Positions 17,151 through 25,454 of a stretch of DNA of 64,000 bases are shown piece after piece. The position numbers and the translations under genes were made by a program. The notes under the pieces are model-generated. The model was not told the origin of the DNA and did not search any database. It was given only the letters and a program-made list of their open reading frames with translations. Source of the DNA: Streptomyces rimosus subsp. rimosus (lineage in GTDB: Bacteria > Actinomycetota > Actinomycetes > Streptomycetales > Streptomycetaceae). Position 1 is the first letter of the stretch; the number at the start of each line of letters is the position of its first letter. The DNA lies in contig NZ_JOCQ01000035.1 of assembly GCF_000720725.1 (NCBI RefSeq), forward strand, positions 1 to 64,000, given 5' to 3'.

Positions 17151-18125
17151 GTGCTCAAGTCCGCCCTCCCGAAGAACCGCAAACCGAAGGACCCCGAGGG
17201 GCGCATGCCGCTCGTGGAACACCTGCGCGAGCTGCGTAACCGGCTCGCCAAGTCGGTCCTGGCCATTCTGATCGCCACGATCGTCTGCGCGTTCTTCTAC
17301 AGCGAGATCATCAACTTCATCACCAAGCCGATCCTGCAGGCGGTCGGCTGTGATGCGCAGTTCACGGACCTCGCGAAGCAGCAGAAGGGCACCTGTGCCC
17401 GCATCGTGATGCTGGACCTGCTCGGCCCGTTCGCACTGGCCCTGAAGGTCTCCCTGATGGGTGGCGTGATCGTCGCCTGCCCGGTCTGGCTGTACCAGTT
17501 GTGGGCCTTCCTCGCGCCCGGTCTGCACCGCAACGAGAAGAAGTACTCGCTCAGCTTCGTGGCCGCCGGATTCCCGCTCTTCCTCATCGGCGCCTATTTC
17601 GCCTACTCGGTGCTGCCGACCACCGCCCAGGTGCTGCTGGAATTCACGCCGGTCGGCGTGGACAACCTCCTGCCGCTGGACAAACTGCTGGACCTCGTCA
17701 CCCGCATGTTCGTGGTCTTCGGCCTGTCCTTCGAGCTCCCACTGGCGCTGGTGATGCTCAACTTCGCCGGGATCCTCACCGCGGCCCGGATGCGGGGCTG
17801 GTGGCGCGGCATGGTGATGGCCATCACGGTCTTCTCGGCCATCGCGACCCCCAGCACCGACCCGCTGACGATGATCGCCCTGGCGGCGCCGATCTGCCTT
17901 CTGTACTTCGCGGCCGTCGCGATCGCCACGGTGAACGATTCCCGCAGGCAGCGCCGACTGGCCGAGGGACCTGGCGACGACGAGGCCTCCGAGCTGGACC
18001 TGACGCCCGAGGCCATCGGCGAGGTCGAGCCGGTAACCGGTCACCGGATGCTGCCGGAGCAGGCGGGCACCGACACGCCGGGTGACCGGCCGCAGCGACG
18101 CAACGGGTACGACGACGTGACGTGA
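17151..18125 (+). CDS. tatC: Sec-independent protein translocase subunit TatC
   Basis: TatC is the receptor for twin-arginine signal peptides. The 324-residue protein carries the signature MPLVEHLRELRNRLAKS near the N-terminus, six hydrophobic segments, and the conserved FLAPGLHRNEKKY loop between segments 2 and 3. The C-terminal ~60 residues are hydrophilic and acidic. GTG start at 17151. The actinobacterial order pafC-tatA-tatC-helicase is kept here. Confidence 0.96.
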   Translation: MLKSALPKNRKPKDPEGRMPLVEHLRELRNRLAKSVLAILIATIVCAFFYSEIINFITKPILQAVGCDAQFTDLAKQQKGTCARIVMLDLLGPFALALKVSLMGGVIVACPVWLYQLWAFLAPGLHRNEKKYSLSFVAAGFPLFLIGAYFAYSVLPTTAQVLLEFTPVGVDNLLPLDKLLDLVTRMFVVFGLSFELPLALVMLNFAGILTAARMRGWWRGMVMAITVFSAIATPSTDPLTMIALAAPICLLYFAAVAIATVNDSRRQRRLAEGPGDDEASELDLTPEAIGEVEPVTGHRMLPEQAGTDTPGDRPQRRNGYDDVT

Positions 18126-18141
18126 TGCCCGAGCGGGCAGC

Positions 18142-18182
18142 GGAAAGGGGCGGGGAGCCGGCTGGGCTCCCCGCCCCTTTCC
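18142..18182. terminator. Strong bidirectional terminator between tatC and the small secreted protein gene
   Basis: AAAGGGGCGGGGAGCC (18144-18159) pairs perfectly with GGCTCCCCGCCCCTTT (18165-18180), extended by two more G-C pairs, around a 5-base loop. It has T residues on the right and, read in reverse, on the other side too. Confidence 0.85.
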
Positions 18183-18230
18183 TGTTCGGTCTGCCGGTGT
18201 CAGCAGGCGCCGGGCAGACGTCGCATCACA

Positions 18231-18524
18231 TCAGCAGTACTTGATGCTCCGCACCGTGCCGGTGCCCTTGTAGTAGTGGCTCTTCCCCGGCTTGATCGTG
18301 ATGCAGCTGCTGTCCCACCACCAGCGCTCGTCCACCTGGACCTTGATCGTGTTCTTGCAGCCGTTGTGGATGTTCACCGCGTTCTTGCTCGGGTACCACG
18401 TCGCCGTGACGCACTTGGCCACGCCCGAGCTCGCGGCCGAGGCCGGGGCGGCGACGGCCATCGGTACACCCACCGCGACGACGGCGAGCGCCGCTGCCGT
18501 CGTGGCTGCCTTGATCTTCTTCAT
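18231..18524 (-). CDS. Small secreted four-cysteine protein, possibly tendamistat-like
   Basis: A 97-residue preprotein; the ATG ending at 18524 follows GGAGGGGAAAGC on the minus strand. Residues 1-31 form a signal peptide ending APASA. The mature part has four Cys in the order CVTATW, NGCKNT, SSCITI and KYC at the very end, and is rich in beta-prone residues. Spacing, an NGC-x-x-T-(I/V)-x-V segment and C-x-(I/V)-x-P-G resemble the alpha-amylase inhibitor tendamistat, though its W-R-Y motif is not present (here W-Y). The similarity is by eye, and a different small exported domain is possible. Confidence 0.7.
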   Translation of the reverse strand: MKKIKAATTAAALAVVAVGVPMAVAAPASAASSGVAKCVTATWYPSKNAVNIHNGCKNTIKVQVDERWWWDSSCITIKPGKSHYYKGTGTVRSIKYC

Positions 18525-18761
18525 GCTTTCCCCTCCATCGGGGCGCGGAACGCCCCGCTCGTCCACGCGGTCGGCGACCGGCGCACCTGGTCAACGGTGC
18601 AAGCCGGCACGGAACGCCGAACCGCGAATGATCTCCGCGATAGTAACAGGGTGATTGTTCTGTTTTCGATGCAGAAGTGCCCGGTGCGTCGTTTCGGCAC
18701 CCGGGAGGGGGCTGCACGGCCGGAGCCTCCCCGGTAAAGCCCGTCCATAATGATCGGCTCG

Positions 18762-18784
18762 TTGTCAGAGGTGGCCGGTAGGCT
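18762..18784 (+). promoter_or_regulatory. RecA-NDp (PafBC-type) DNA-damage promoter
   Basis: TTGTCAGAG (18762-18770), an 8-base spacer and TAGGCT (18779-18784) match the actinobacterial RecA-NDp consensus TTGTCRGTG-N8-TANNNT with one mismatch. It lies 10 bases upstream of the helicase ATG. The activator PafBC is encoded at 14048-16006. Confidence 0.75.
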
Positions 18785-18794
18785 CGTAAGCACG

Positions 18795-21614
18795 ATGACC
18801 GAGGACATGTCCCCTGCTGAGCGCTACGCCGCCGCCAAGCTGCGGGCGGTGGAGCAGGCCACCGCACTCGCCCCTTTCCGTGAGATGTACGACTTCGCGC
18901 TGGATCCGTTCCAGATCGACGCGTGCAAGGCTCTGGAGGCCGGGAAGGGAGTGCTGGTCGCGGCCCCGACCGGATCCGGCAAGACGATCGTGGGCGAGTT
19001 CGCCGTCCACCTGGCCCTGGAGCAGGGCCGTAAATGCTTCTACACGACGCCCATCAAGGCGCTCTCGAACCAGAAGTACCAGGACCTGGTGCGGCGCCAC
19101 GGTGCGGACCGGGTCGGCCTGCTGACCGGTGACAACAGCGTCAACTCCGAGGCGCCGGTGGTCGTGATGACCACCGAGGTGCTGCGGAACATGCTCTACG
19201 CGGGCTCCCGGTCGCTGGACGGCCTGGGCTATGTGGTCATGGACGAGGTGCACTACCTGTCCGACCGCTTCCGGGGCGCAGTCTGGGAAGAGGTGATCAT
19301 TCACCTGCCCGAGTCCGTCACCCTGGTCTCGCTGTCCGCCACGGTCTCGAACGCCGAGGAGTTCGGCGCCTGGCTGGACACCGTCCGCGGCGACACCGAA
19401 GTGATCGTCTCCGAGCACCGTCCGGTGCCGCTGTGGCAGCACGTGCTCGCCGGGCGCCGGATGTACGACCTCTTCGAGGAGCGCGAGAGCCAGGGGAAGG
19501 GCAAGGCCGGGCGCCGCGAGGTCAACCCGGACCTGGAGCGGCTGGCCCGGATGGAGAACAGCCGCCCGACGTTCGGCCGCGACAAGCGCCGGGGCCGCAA
19601 CCTGCGGGAGGCGGACCGCGAGCGCGAGCGGCGCCAGCGCAGCCGTATCTGGACCCCGGGCCGCGCCGAGGTGATCGACCGGCTGGACCAGGAGGGCCTG
19701 CTGCCGGCGATCACGTTCATCTTCAGCCGGGCCGGGTGCGAGTCCGCCGTGCAGCAGTGCCTGTATTCGGGGCTGCGGCTCAACGACCAGGAGGGCCGGG
19801 CCAGGGTCCGCGCCATCGTGGAGGAGCGGACGGCGGGCATCCCGGACGAGGACCTGCACGTACTGGGGTATTACGAGTGGCTGGAGGGGCTTGAGCGGGG
19901 CATCGCCGCGCACCACGCCGGCATGCTGCCGACCTTCAAGGAGGTCGTCGAGGAGCTCTTCCTGAAGGGGCTGGTCAAGGCGGTCTTCGCGACGGAGACC
20001 CTGGCGCTGGGCATCAACATGCCCGCGCGCTCGGTGGTGCTGGAAAAGCTCGTCAAGTGGAACGGCGAGCAGCACGCCGACATCACCCCCGGCGAGTACA
20101 CCCAGCTCACCGGCCGCGCCGGGCGCCGCGGTATCGACGTCGAGGGCCACGCGGTGGTGCTCTGGCAGCGCGGCATGGACCCCGGCGCCCTGGCGGGCCT
20201 GGCCGGTACGCGTACGTATCCGCTGCGCTCGTCCTTCAAGCCGTCGTACAACATGGCGGTCAACCTCGTCTCGCAGTTCGGGCGGCACCGCTCGCGCGAG
20301 CTGCTGGAGATGTCGTTCGCGCAGTTCCAGGCCGACAAGTCGGTGGTCGGGATCTCCCGGCAGGTGCAGCGCAACGAGGAGGGGCTGGAGGGCTACAAGG
20401 AGTCCATGACCTGCCACCTCGGCGACTTCGAGGAGTATTCGCGGCTGCGCCGGCAGCTCAAGGACCGTGAGACGGAGCTGGCCAAGCAGGGCGCGGCGCA
20501 GCGCCGGGCGGCCGCCGCTGCCGCGCTGGAGAAGCTCAAGCCGGGCGACGTCATCCACGTACCGACGGGCAAGTACGCGGGGCTCGCGCTGGTGCTGGAC
20601 CCGGGCATGCCGTCCGGGCGAACCAACGGGCACCGCGGCTTCGACGCGCACGACGGGCCCCGGCCACTGGTGCTGACCGCCGAGCGGCAGGTCAAGCGGC
20701 TGGCGTCGATCGACTTCCCGGTGCCGGTGTCACCGCTGGACCGGATGCGCATCCCCAGGACCTTCAACGCGCGCAGCCCGCAGTCGCGCCGCGACCTGGC
20801 GTCCGCGCTGCGCACGAAGGCCGGGCACATCGCGCCGGAGCGGCACCGCAAGCAGCGGTCGGCGGCGACGGACGACCGCGAGATCGCGCGGCTGCGTACG
20901 GAGATCCGCGCGCACCCCTGCCACGGCTGCGACGAGCGCGAGGACCACGCGCGCTGGGCCGAGCGCTACCACCGGCTGCTGCGGGACACCCGGCAGCTGG
21001 AGCGCCGTATCGAAGGCCGCACGAACACCATCGCGCGCACCTTCGACCGGATCTGCGGCCTGCTGACCGAGCTGGACTATCTGGAAGGTGACACGGTCAC
21101 GGACGAGGGCCGGCGGCTGGCGCGGCTCTACGGCGAACTGGACCTGCTGGCGAGCGAATGCCTGCGCGCCGGCGTCTGGGACGGGCTGGGCCCCGCCGAA
21201 CTGGCCGCCTGCGCCTCGGCGTTGGTCTACGAGTCGCGTCAGGCGGACGACGCGGTGGCGCCGAAGCTGCCGTCGGGCAAGGTGCGGGACGCGCTCAGCG
21301 AGATGGTGCGGATCTGGGGCCGGCTGGACGCCCTGGAGGAGGATCACAAGATCAACCAGGCGGAGGGTGTCGGCCAGCGCGAGCCGGACCTCGGCTTCGC
21401 CTGGGCCGCGTACCGCTGGGCCTCCGGATTCGGCCTGGACGAGGTGCTGCGCGAGGCGGAGATGCCGGCCGGCGACTTCGTGCGCTGGTGCAAGCAGCTG
21501 ATCGACATCCTCGGCCAGCTCGCCGCCGCCGCACCGCCGGAGGTGGCGCGCAACGCACGCAAGGCCGTGGACGCGGTGCTGCGGGGCGTGGTGGCGTACT
21601 CGTCCGTGGGGTGA
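18795..21614 (+). CDS. helY: HelY-type superfamily 2 helicase (SKI2/Mtr4-like)
   Basis: A 939-residue DEAD/DEAH-like helicase. I prefer ATG 18795 (MTEDMSPAERYAAAKLRA) over 18750, because the latter precedes the -10 element. Walker A AAPTGSGKT is at 56-64, the DEVH box is in YVVMDEVHYL, motif III is SLSATVSN and motif VI is QLTGRAGRRGID. An SH3-like beam region and a C-terminal DSHCT domain (FAWAAYRWASGFGLDEVLRE) follow. In mycobacteria the homologue is helY, next to pafBC-tatAC as here. Role in RNA or DNA remodelling is inferred; the damage-type promoter suggests use in repair. Confidence 0.93.
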   Translation: MTEDMSPAERYAAAKLRAVEQATALAPFREMYDFALDPFQIDACKALEAGKGVLVAAPTGSGKTIVGEFAVHLALEQGRKCFYTTPIKALSNQKYQDLVRRHGADRVGLLTGDNSVNSEAPVVVMTTEVLRNMLYAGSRSLDGLGYVVMDEVHYLSDRFRGAVWEEVIIHLPESVTLVSLSATVSNAEEFGAWLDTVRGDTEVIVSEHRPVPLWQHVLAGRRMYDLFEERESQGKGKAGRREVNPDLERLARMENSRPTFGRDKRRGRNLREADRERERRQRSRIWTPGRAEVIDRLDQEGLLPAITFIFSRAGCESAVQQCLYSGLRLNDQEGRARVRAIVEERTAGIPDEDLHVLGYYEWLEGLERGIAAHHAGMLPTFKEVVEELFLKGLVKAVFATETLALGINMPARSVVLEKLVKWNGEQHADITPGEYTQLTGRAGRRGIDVEGHAVVLWQRGMDPGALAGLAGTRTYPLRSSFKPSYNMAVNLVSQFGRHRSRELLEMSFAQFQADKSVVGISRQVQRNEEGLEGYKESMTCHLGDFEEYSRLRRQLKDRETELAKQGAAQRRAAAAAALEKLKPGDVIHVPTGKYAGLALVLDPGMPSGRTNGHRGFDAHDGPRPLVLTAERQVKRLASIDFPVPVSPLDRMRIPRTFNARSPQSRRDLASALRTKAGHIAPERHRKQRSAATDDREIARLRTEIRAHPCHGCDEREDHARWAERYHRLLRDTRQLERRIEGRTNTIARTFDRICGLLTELDYLEGDTVTDEGRRLARLYGELDLLASECLRAGVWDGLGPAELAACASALVYESRQADDAVAPKLPSGKVRDALSEMVRIWGRLDALEEDHKINQAEGVGQREPDLGFAWAAYRWASGFGLDEVLREAEMPAGDFVRWCKQLIDILGQLAAAAPPEVARNARKAVDAVLRGVVAYSSVG

Positions 21615-21653
21615 GGTGCAGGGGGCGGTGAGCTGCTCTCGCTGCCCCCCCTG

Positions 21654-22544
21654 TCACCCCACCGGTTTGACGGCCGTCCCCTTGAAGAACGTGTAGTGGA
21701 ACGTGCCGCCCTCCTGCGCCGTACGGCGCAGGTCGCCGATGCCCCGGTCCCAGTCGGTCTCGGTCGTCAGCCCGGCGGCCAGGGCGTCGTCCCGCACGGA
21801 CGCGATCATCGCGATGAACGTGTCGTGGGTGAATCCGTCGGTCAGACCGGGCCGGGTCGCATCGGCGTAGACCGTGCGCGGCCGCACGGTGACGTCCGCG
21901 TACCCGGCGGCGGTCAGCAGCGGCTGCACCTCCCGGCCGAGCAGCGCGTTGCCGCCGGCCGCCGCCTGCAACCGGACCTGGTGGCCGATGGCCGCGCGGG
22001 CGTGGGCGCTGTCCGGGTGGAAGAACGCCGACCCGTGGTCCCCTTCGATCACGGTGATGCTGCCGCCCGGCCGCAGGACGCGCCGCAGGCCCGCCAGCGC
22101 CTGCGCGGGGTCGGGCAGGTGTTCCAGGACGAAGCAGACGAAGAGGTGGTCGAAGGAGGCGTCCGGGTACGGCAGGTCGGTCAGGTCGGCCTGCTGCCAG
22201 TGCACTGTCGCCGCGTGCGGCCGGGCGGCGAGGCGGGCGCGGGCCCGGGCGAGCGACGCGGCGGAGATGTCGATCGCGGTGATGTGCGCCCCCGGGCTGG
22301 ACGCGGCCAGGTGCACCGTCTGGGCGCCGACCCCGCACCCGGCCTCCAGGACCCGGCTGCCCGCCGGGTAGGCCGTGCCCGCGTGCAGAAGCGCGGCCAA
22401 GGTCTCCGCCTGGTCGGTGAGCCGCCGGGCCTCGTGGTCCGAATACCCGTGTACGTAACCGGAGTTGGGGGACGGAGTCCGGTGCTTGTTTTCCGGCGTG
22501 CCGGTCTCGTCGGTCCCGCCGGTCGCTGTCGCTGCTGTTCCCAT
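21654..22544 (-). CDS. SAM-dependent methyltransferase, class I
   Basis: A 296-residue enzyme with a UbiE/Methyltransf_11-like core: motif I RVLEAGCGVGAQTVHLA (about 65-81), acidic motif II ITAIDIS, and the post-motif FDHLFVCFVLEHLPDPAQAL. The N-terminal ~35 residues are low complexity. Substrate unknown. It diverges from the MocR regulator with only 29 bases between starts, so the two promoters must overlap and MocR probably controls it. Neither gene has a clear RBS, suggesting leaderless messages. Confidence 0.88.
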   Translation of the reverse strand: MGTAATATGGTDETGTPENKHRTPSPNSGYVHGYSDHEARRLTDQAETLAALLHAGTAYPAGSRVLEAGCGVGAQTVHLAASSPGAHITAIDISAASLARARARLAARPHAATVHWQQADLTDLPYPDASFDHLFVCFVLEHLPDPAQALAGLRRVLRPGGSITVIEGDHGSAFFHPDSAHARAAIGHQVRLQAAAGGNALLGREVQPLLTAAGYADVTVRPRTVYADATRPGLTDGFTHDTFIAMIASVRDDALAAGLTTETDWDRGIGDLRRTAQEGGTFHYTFFKGTAVKPVG

Positions 22545-22573
22545 GCCGTCACTCTGGCCCGCACAATGGTCCG

Positions 22574-24058
22574 GTGCCCAGGTCCAAAGACGTACCGTCC
22601 GACCGGTCCATACCGTCCGGGTCCGACTTCCTCCAGCTCGACGCGGCCGACGCGCCCGCGGGCGGGCTGTCCGACTGGCTGGCGCAACGGCTGCGGCTGG
22701 CGATCGCCGACGGCCGCCTCGCGGTCGGCGACCGGCTGCCCGCCACCCGCACGCTGGCCGGGGAACTGCGGGTCTCCCGGGGCGTGGTCACCGAGGCGTA
22801 CCAGCGGCTGATCGAGGACGGGCACGCGGCCGGGCGGGGCCGCGCCGGTACGGTCGTCGTCGCCGCGCCCGTCACGGCACCGGCGCCCGCCCCCGTCCGT
22901 ACGCGTACGGCCGACGCGCCGCCCGGCGCGGTGTTCACCGCCGAGCCCGGCGCGGACGTCTTCGACGCAGTACGGGCGGCACCGGCCCGCATCGACCTCA
23001 GCCCCGGCACGCCCGACCTGGCCTCCTTCCCCCGTACGGCGTGGCTGCGCGCCGAGCGGCGGGTGCTCGGCACGCTCGCCGCCACCGGTCTGGGGTACGG
23101 GGACCCGCGCGGCACACCGGAGTTGCGGCGGGCCGTCGCCAAGTGGCTGGCCCGCAACCGCGGCATCGCGGCCGGACCGGACGAGGTGCTGATCGTCAAC
23201 GGCACCGCGCAGACGCTCGGCCTGCTCGCCCAAGTCCTGCGCGGCCGGGGCGTTTCCGCGGTGGCGGTCGAGGATCCCGGGTCGCTCGGGGCCCGCCAGC
23301 ACCTCCGGTACTGGGGGATGCGCACGCCGCCGGTTCCGGTCGACGCGGACGGCATCCGCGTCGGCGAGCTGCGGGACAGCGGCGCGCCCGCCGTCGTGGT
23401 GACCCCGGCGCACCAGTTCCCGACCGGGGTGGTGCTCGGCGGCGGACGGCGCCGGGAGCTGATGCGCTGGGCCACCGACACGGGCGGTCTGATCGTCGAA
23501 GACGACTACGACGCGGAGCACCGCTACGACCGGCCGCCGGTGCCCGCCCTGCGCGCGATGCTGCCCGAGCACGTCTGCTACGCCGGGAGCGTCTCGAAAC
23601 TGCTGGCGCCGGCGCTGCGGACCGGGTGGGTCCTGGCGCCGCCGGAGCTGCACGGGGCGCTGGTCGACGCCAAGCGGTTCACCGACCTGGGCAGCGCCGC
23701 GCTGCCGCAGCTGGTGCTCGCGGACCTGATGGAGTCCGGCGAGCTGGAGCGGCGGCTGCGGCAGCTGCGCCGGCGCCACCGGGCGCGTCGCGACGCGATG
23801 ATCCGGGCGGTGGACACGCACCTCCCGGGCGCCGCCGTGCAGGGCGCCGCGGCGGGCCTGCACCTGACGGTCACCTTCGACGCGGGCTTCGCCGACACGG
23901 ACCTGGCGGCCGCGGCGCTCGCCCACGGTGTCAAGGCGCACCCGGTGTCGTGGCATCGGCAGCGCTGCGGGCGGCCGGGGCTGGTGCTGGGCTATGCGGC
24001 CAGCACGGTGTCCGGGATCGAGGAAGGGGTGGCGGTCATCGGGAAGGTGCTGGCGTAG
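22574..24058 (+). CDS. MocR-type (GntR-aminotransferase) regulator, PdxR-like
   Basis: A 494-residue fusion of an N-terminal GntR winged helix (about 25-95; RLPATRTLAGELRVSRGVV) to a fold-type I aminotransferase domain. The PLP pocket shows EDDYDAEHRYDR and the Schiff-base Lys in YAGSVSKLLAPALRTGW. Members respond to PLP or amino compounds; PdxR activates pyridoxal synthesis genes. None of those genes lies here, so the target is more likely the divergent methyltransferase. GTG start at 22574 with CACAAT six bases upstream. Confidence 0.92.
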   Translation: MPRSKDVPSDRSIPSGSDFLQLDAADAPAGGLSDWLAQRLRLAIADGRLAVGDRLPATRTLAGELRVSRGVVTEAYQRLIEDGHAAGRGRAGTVVVAAPVTAPAPAPVRTRTADAPPGAVFTAEPGADVFDAVRAAPARIDLSPGTPDLASFPRTAWLRAERRVLGTLAATGLGYGDPRGTPELRRAVAKWLARNRGIAAGPDEVLIVNGTAQTLGLLAQVLRGRGVSAVAVEDPGSLGARQHLRYWGMRTPPVPVDADGIRVGELRDSGAPAVVVTPAHQFPTGVVLGGGRRRELMRWATDTGGLIVEDDYDAEHRYDRPPVPALRAMLPEHVCYAGSVSKLLAPALRTGWVLAPPELHGALVDAKRFTDLGSAALPQLVLADLMESGELERRLRQLRRRHRARRDAMIRAVDTHLPGAAVQGAAAGLHLTVTFDAGFADTDLAAAALAHGVKAHPVSWHRQRCGRPGLVLGYAASTVSGIEEGVAVIGKVLA

Positions 24059-24130
24059 GGCGGGCTGTCGGGGAGCGGTCGGTACGCCGTCGGCGTACGG
24101 CAGGGCGGCGGCCGGTGCGGCGTGACCGTC

Positions 24131-24171
24131 CGGCGTGTCGCGCGCCGCGCATGCGCCCGTCCGACACGCCG
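24131..24171 (+). terminator. Inverted repeat after the MocR gene
   Basis: CGGCGTGTCG (24131-24140) and CGACACGCCG (24162-24171) are perfect arms around a 21-base loop that can itself pair at GCGCATGCGC. It may be a terminator for the MocR gene or a protein site. Confidence 0.4.
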
Positions 24172-24468
24172 TGCGCACCCTCGGTCGCGTATCCCTGAGA
24201 TGCTGGTGCGTCGACCGGGTCACCGGCACTTTTCCGCCAGGCTTCCCCGGAGGCCGCGCACACGGGCCGCACGGGTCCGTTCCGGCCTGGCAATCCGAGG
24301 CGGTACGGACCGGGGGCCACGGCTTCGCGAGGAGACGCGCCATCGGGCCCTCACCCGAACGTTCCCGGCCACCCGCCGACCGGCCGCGCCATGCCCTGCG
24401 GGCGCCAACTCCCCAGCGGAAGCCCGTAGTTCGAGTTACCCGCAAGGCTCATGTGCGAACCTCGCGAA

Positions 24469-24491
24469 GGCGCCCGATGACGGCGGGCGCC
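24469..24491 (-). terminator. Hairpin after the siderophore-interacting protein gene
   Basis: GGCGCCCG (24469-24476) and CGGGCGCC (24484-24491) form an 8-bp stem with a 7-base loop, 37 bases beyond the stop of the minus-strand gene. Confidence 0.45.
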
Positions 24492-24527
24492 CTCCGCAAG
24501 GGAGCGTACGGGGAGAGGCGGGACGGG

Positions 24528-25385
24528 TCAGGAGGCGGCGGGGGCGGCCTTCTCCTGCTCGGCCTCGATCTGCTCGTTCCACACCTTCTTGGACGCCTGC
24601 CAGCCGTCCTCGTCGTGGCCGCGGCGCCAGTATCCGGAGATGGACAGGTCCTCGCGCGGGATCTCGCGCTCGACGCGCAGCAGCTTGCGCAGCTCCTTCA
24701 CGAAGCCCGCCTCGCCGTGCACGAACGCCTGCGGCCGGCCCGCCGGGAAGTCCAGCGCGCGGACCGCCTCGACCAGGAGCTCGCCCACCGGCGTGTCGCC
24801 GCGGTGCAGCCAGGTGATCTCGGCACCCGCCGGGGCTTCCAGCTTCTGCTCCTCCTCGGGGCCCGCGACCTCGATGAACGCCCGCACGGGCACATCCTCC
24901 GGCATCCGGGCCAGGGAGGCGGCGATGGCCGGCAGGGCGCTCTCGTCACCGGCGAGCAGGTGCCAGTCGGCCTCGGCGTCGGGGGCGTACGCGCCGCCGG
25001 GGCCCAGGAAGAGCGCCTCGTCGCCCGGGCGCGCCTGCACGGCCCACGGCCCGGCGAGGCCCGTGTCGCCGTGCACCACGAAGTCGACCGCCATCTCGCG
25101 CGCGTCGGGGTCCCAGCTGCGCACCGTGTACGTACGCGTCCGGGGCCACTGGTCGCGCGGGAAGGCGGCGCGGATCTCCGCGATGTCCAGCGGCTTCGGG
25201 TAGTCCACGCCGGGGATCGGGAAGACCAGCTTGATGTAATGGTCGGTGTACTCGCCCGCCGAGAACTCCGCGAGGCCGTCACCGCCCAGCCATACCCGCA
25301 CCATGTGCGGCGTGAGCTGTTCGGTGCGCAGTACCTGCGCGGAAATGAGCTTGGCCTTCTTGCGGGCCGGACGCTCTGCTGCCAC
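24528..25385 (-). CDS. Siderophore-interacting protein, FAD-dependent ferric-siderophore reductase
   Basis: A cytoplasmic flavoenzyme that releases iron from imported ferric siderophores. The N-terminal FAD domain carries RTYTVRSWD (about 88-96), the family flavin motif; the C-terminal domain contains the SIP segment LLAGDESALPAIAASLARMP and ends with GYWRRGHDEDGW. I choose GTG at 25385 (MAAERPARKK) because AGGGGAG lies six bases before it; a GTG at 25403 would add six residues. This makes 285 residues. An iron box upstream indicates repression by DmdR/IdeR when iron is plentiful. Confidence 0.93.
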   Translation of the reverse strand: MAAERPARKKAKLISAQVLRTEQLTPHMVRVWLGGDGLAEFSAGEYTDHYIKLVFPIPGVDYPKPLDIAEIRAAFPRDQWPRTRTYTVRSWDPDAREMAVDFVVHGDTGLAGPWAVQARPGDEALFLGPGGAYAPDAEADWHLLAGDESALPAIAASLARMPEDVPVRAFIEVAGPEEEQKLEAPAGAEITWLHRGDTPVGELLVEAVRALDFPAGRPQAFVHGEAGFVKELRKLLRVEREIPREDLSISGYWRRGHDEDGWQASKKVWNEQIEAEQEKAAPAAS

Positions 25386-25409
25386 GACGATCTCCCCTGC
25401 CACGGTTAA

Positions 25410-25428
25410 TTAGGTATACCTAACCTAA
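25410..25428 (-). promoter_or_regulatory. Iron box (DmdR1/IdeR operator)
   Basis: The 19-mer TTAGGTATACCTAACCTAA contains a perfect 14-bp palindrome TTAGGTATACCTAA and matches the actinobacterial iron-box consensus of TTAGG/CCTAA repeats. It lies 24 bases upstream of the chosen start of the siderophore-interacting protein gene. Confidence 0.9.
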
Positions 25429-25454
25429 CAGTTCGTCGGGCGGGACGTCGCGTC

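Larger units (their letters stand above)
24059..24527. other. 469-base gene-free interval between convergent genes
   Basis: No ORF here has family-like sequence or a convincing start. It holds two hairpins, listed separately, one near each end. The rest shows nothing I can name. Confidence 0.6.

Noticed and set aside
24059..24527. Small genes in the spacer between the MocR and siderophore reductase genes
   Set aside because: ORFs here are Arg/Pro/Gly-rich on every frame, without an RBS or motif, and overlap the hairpins.
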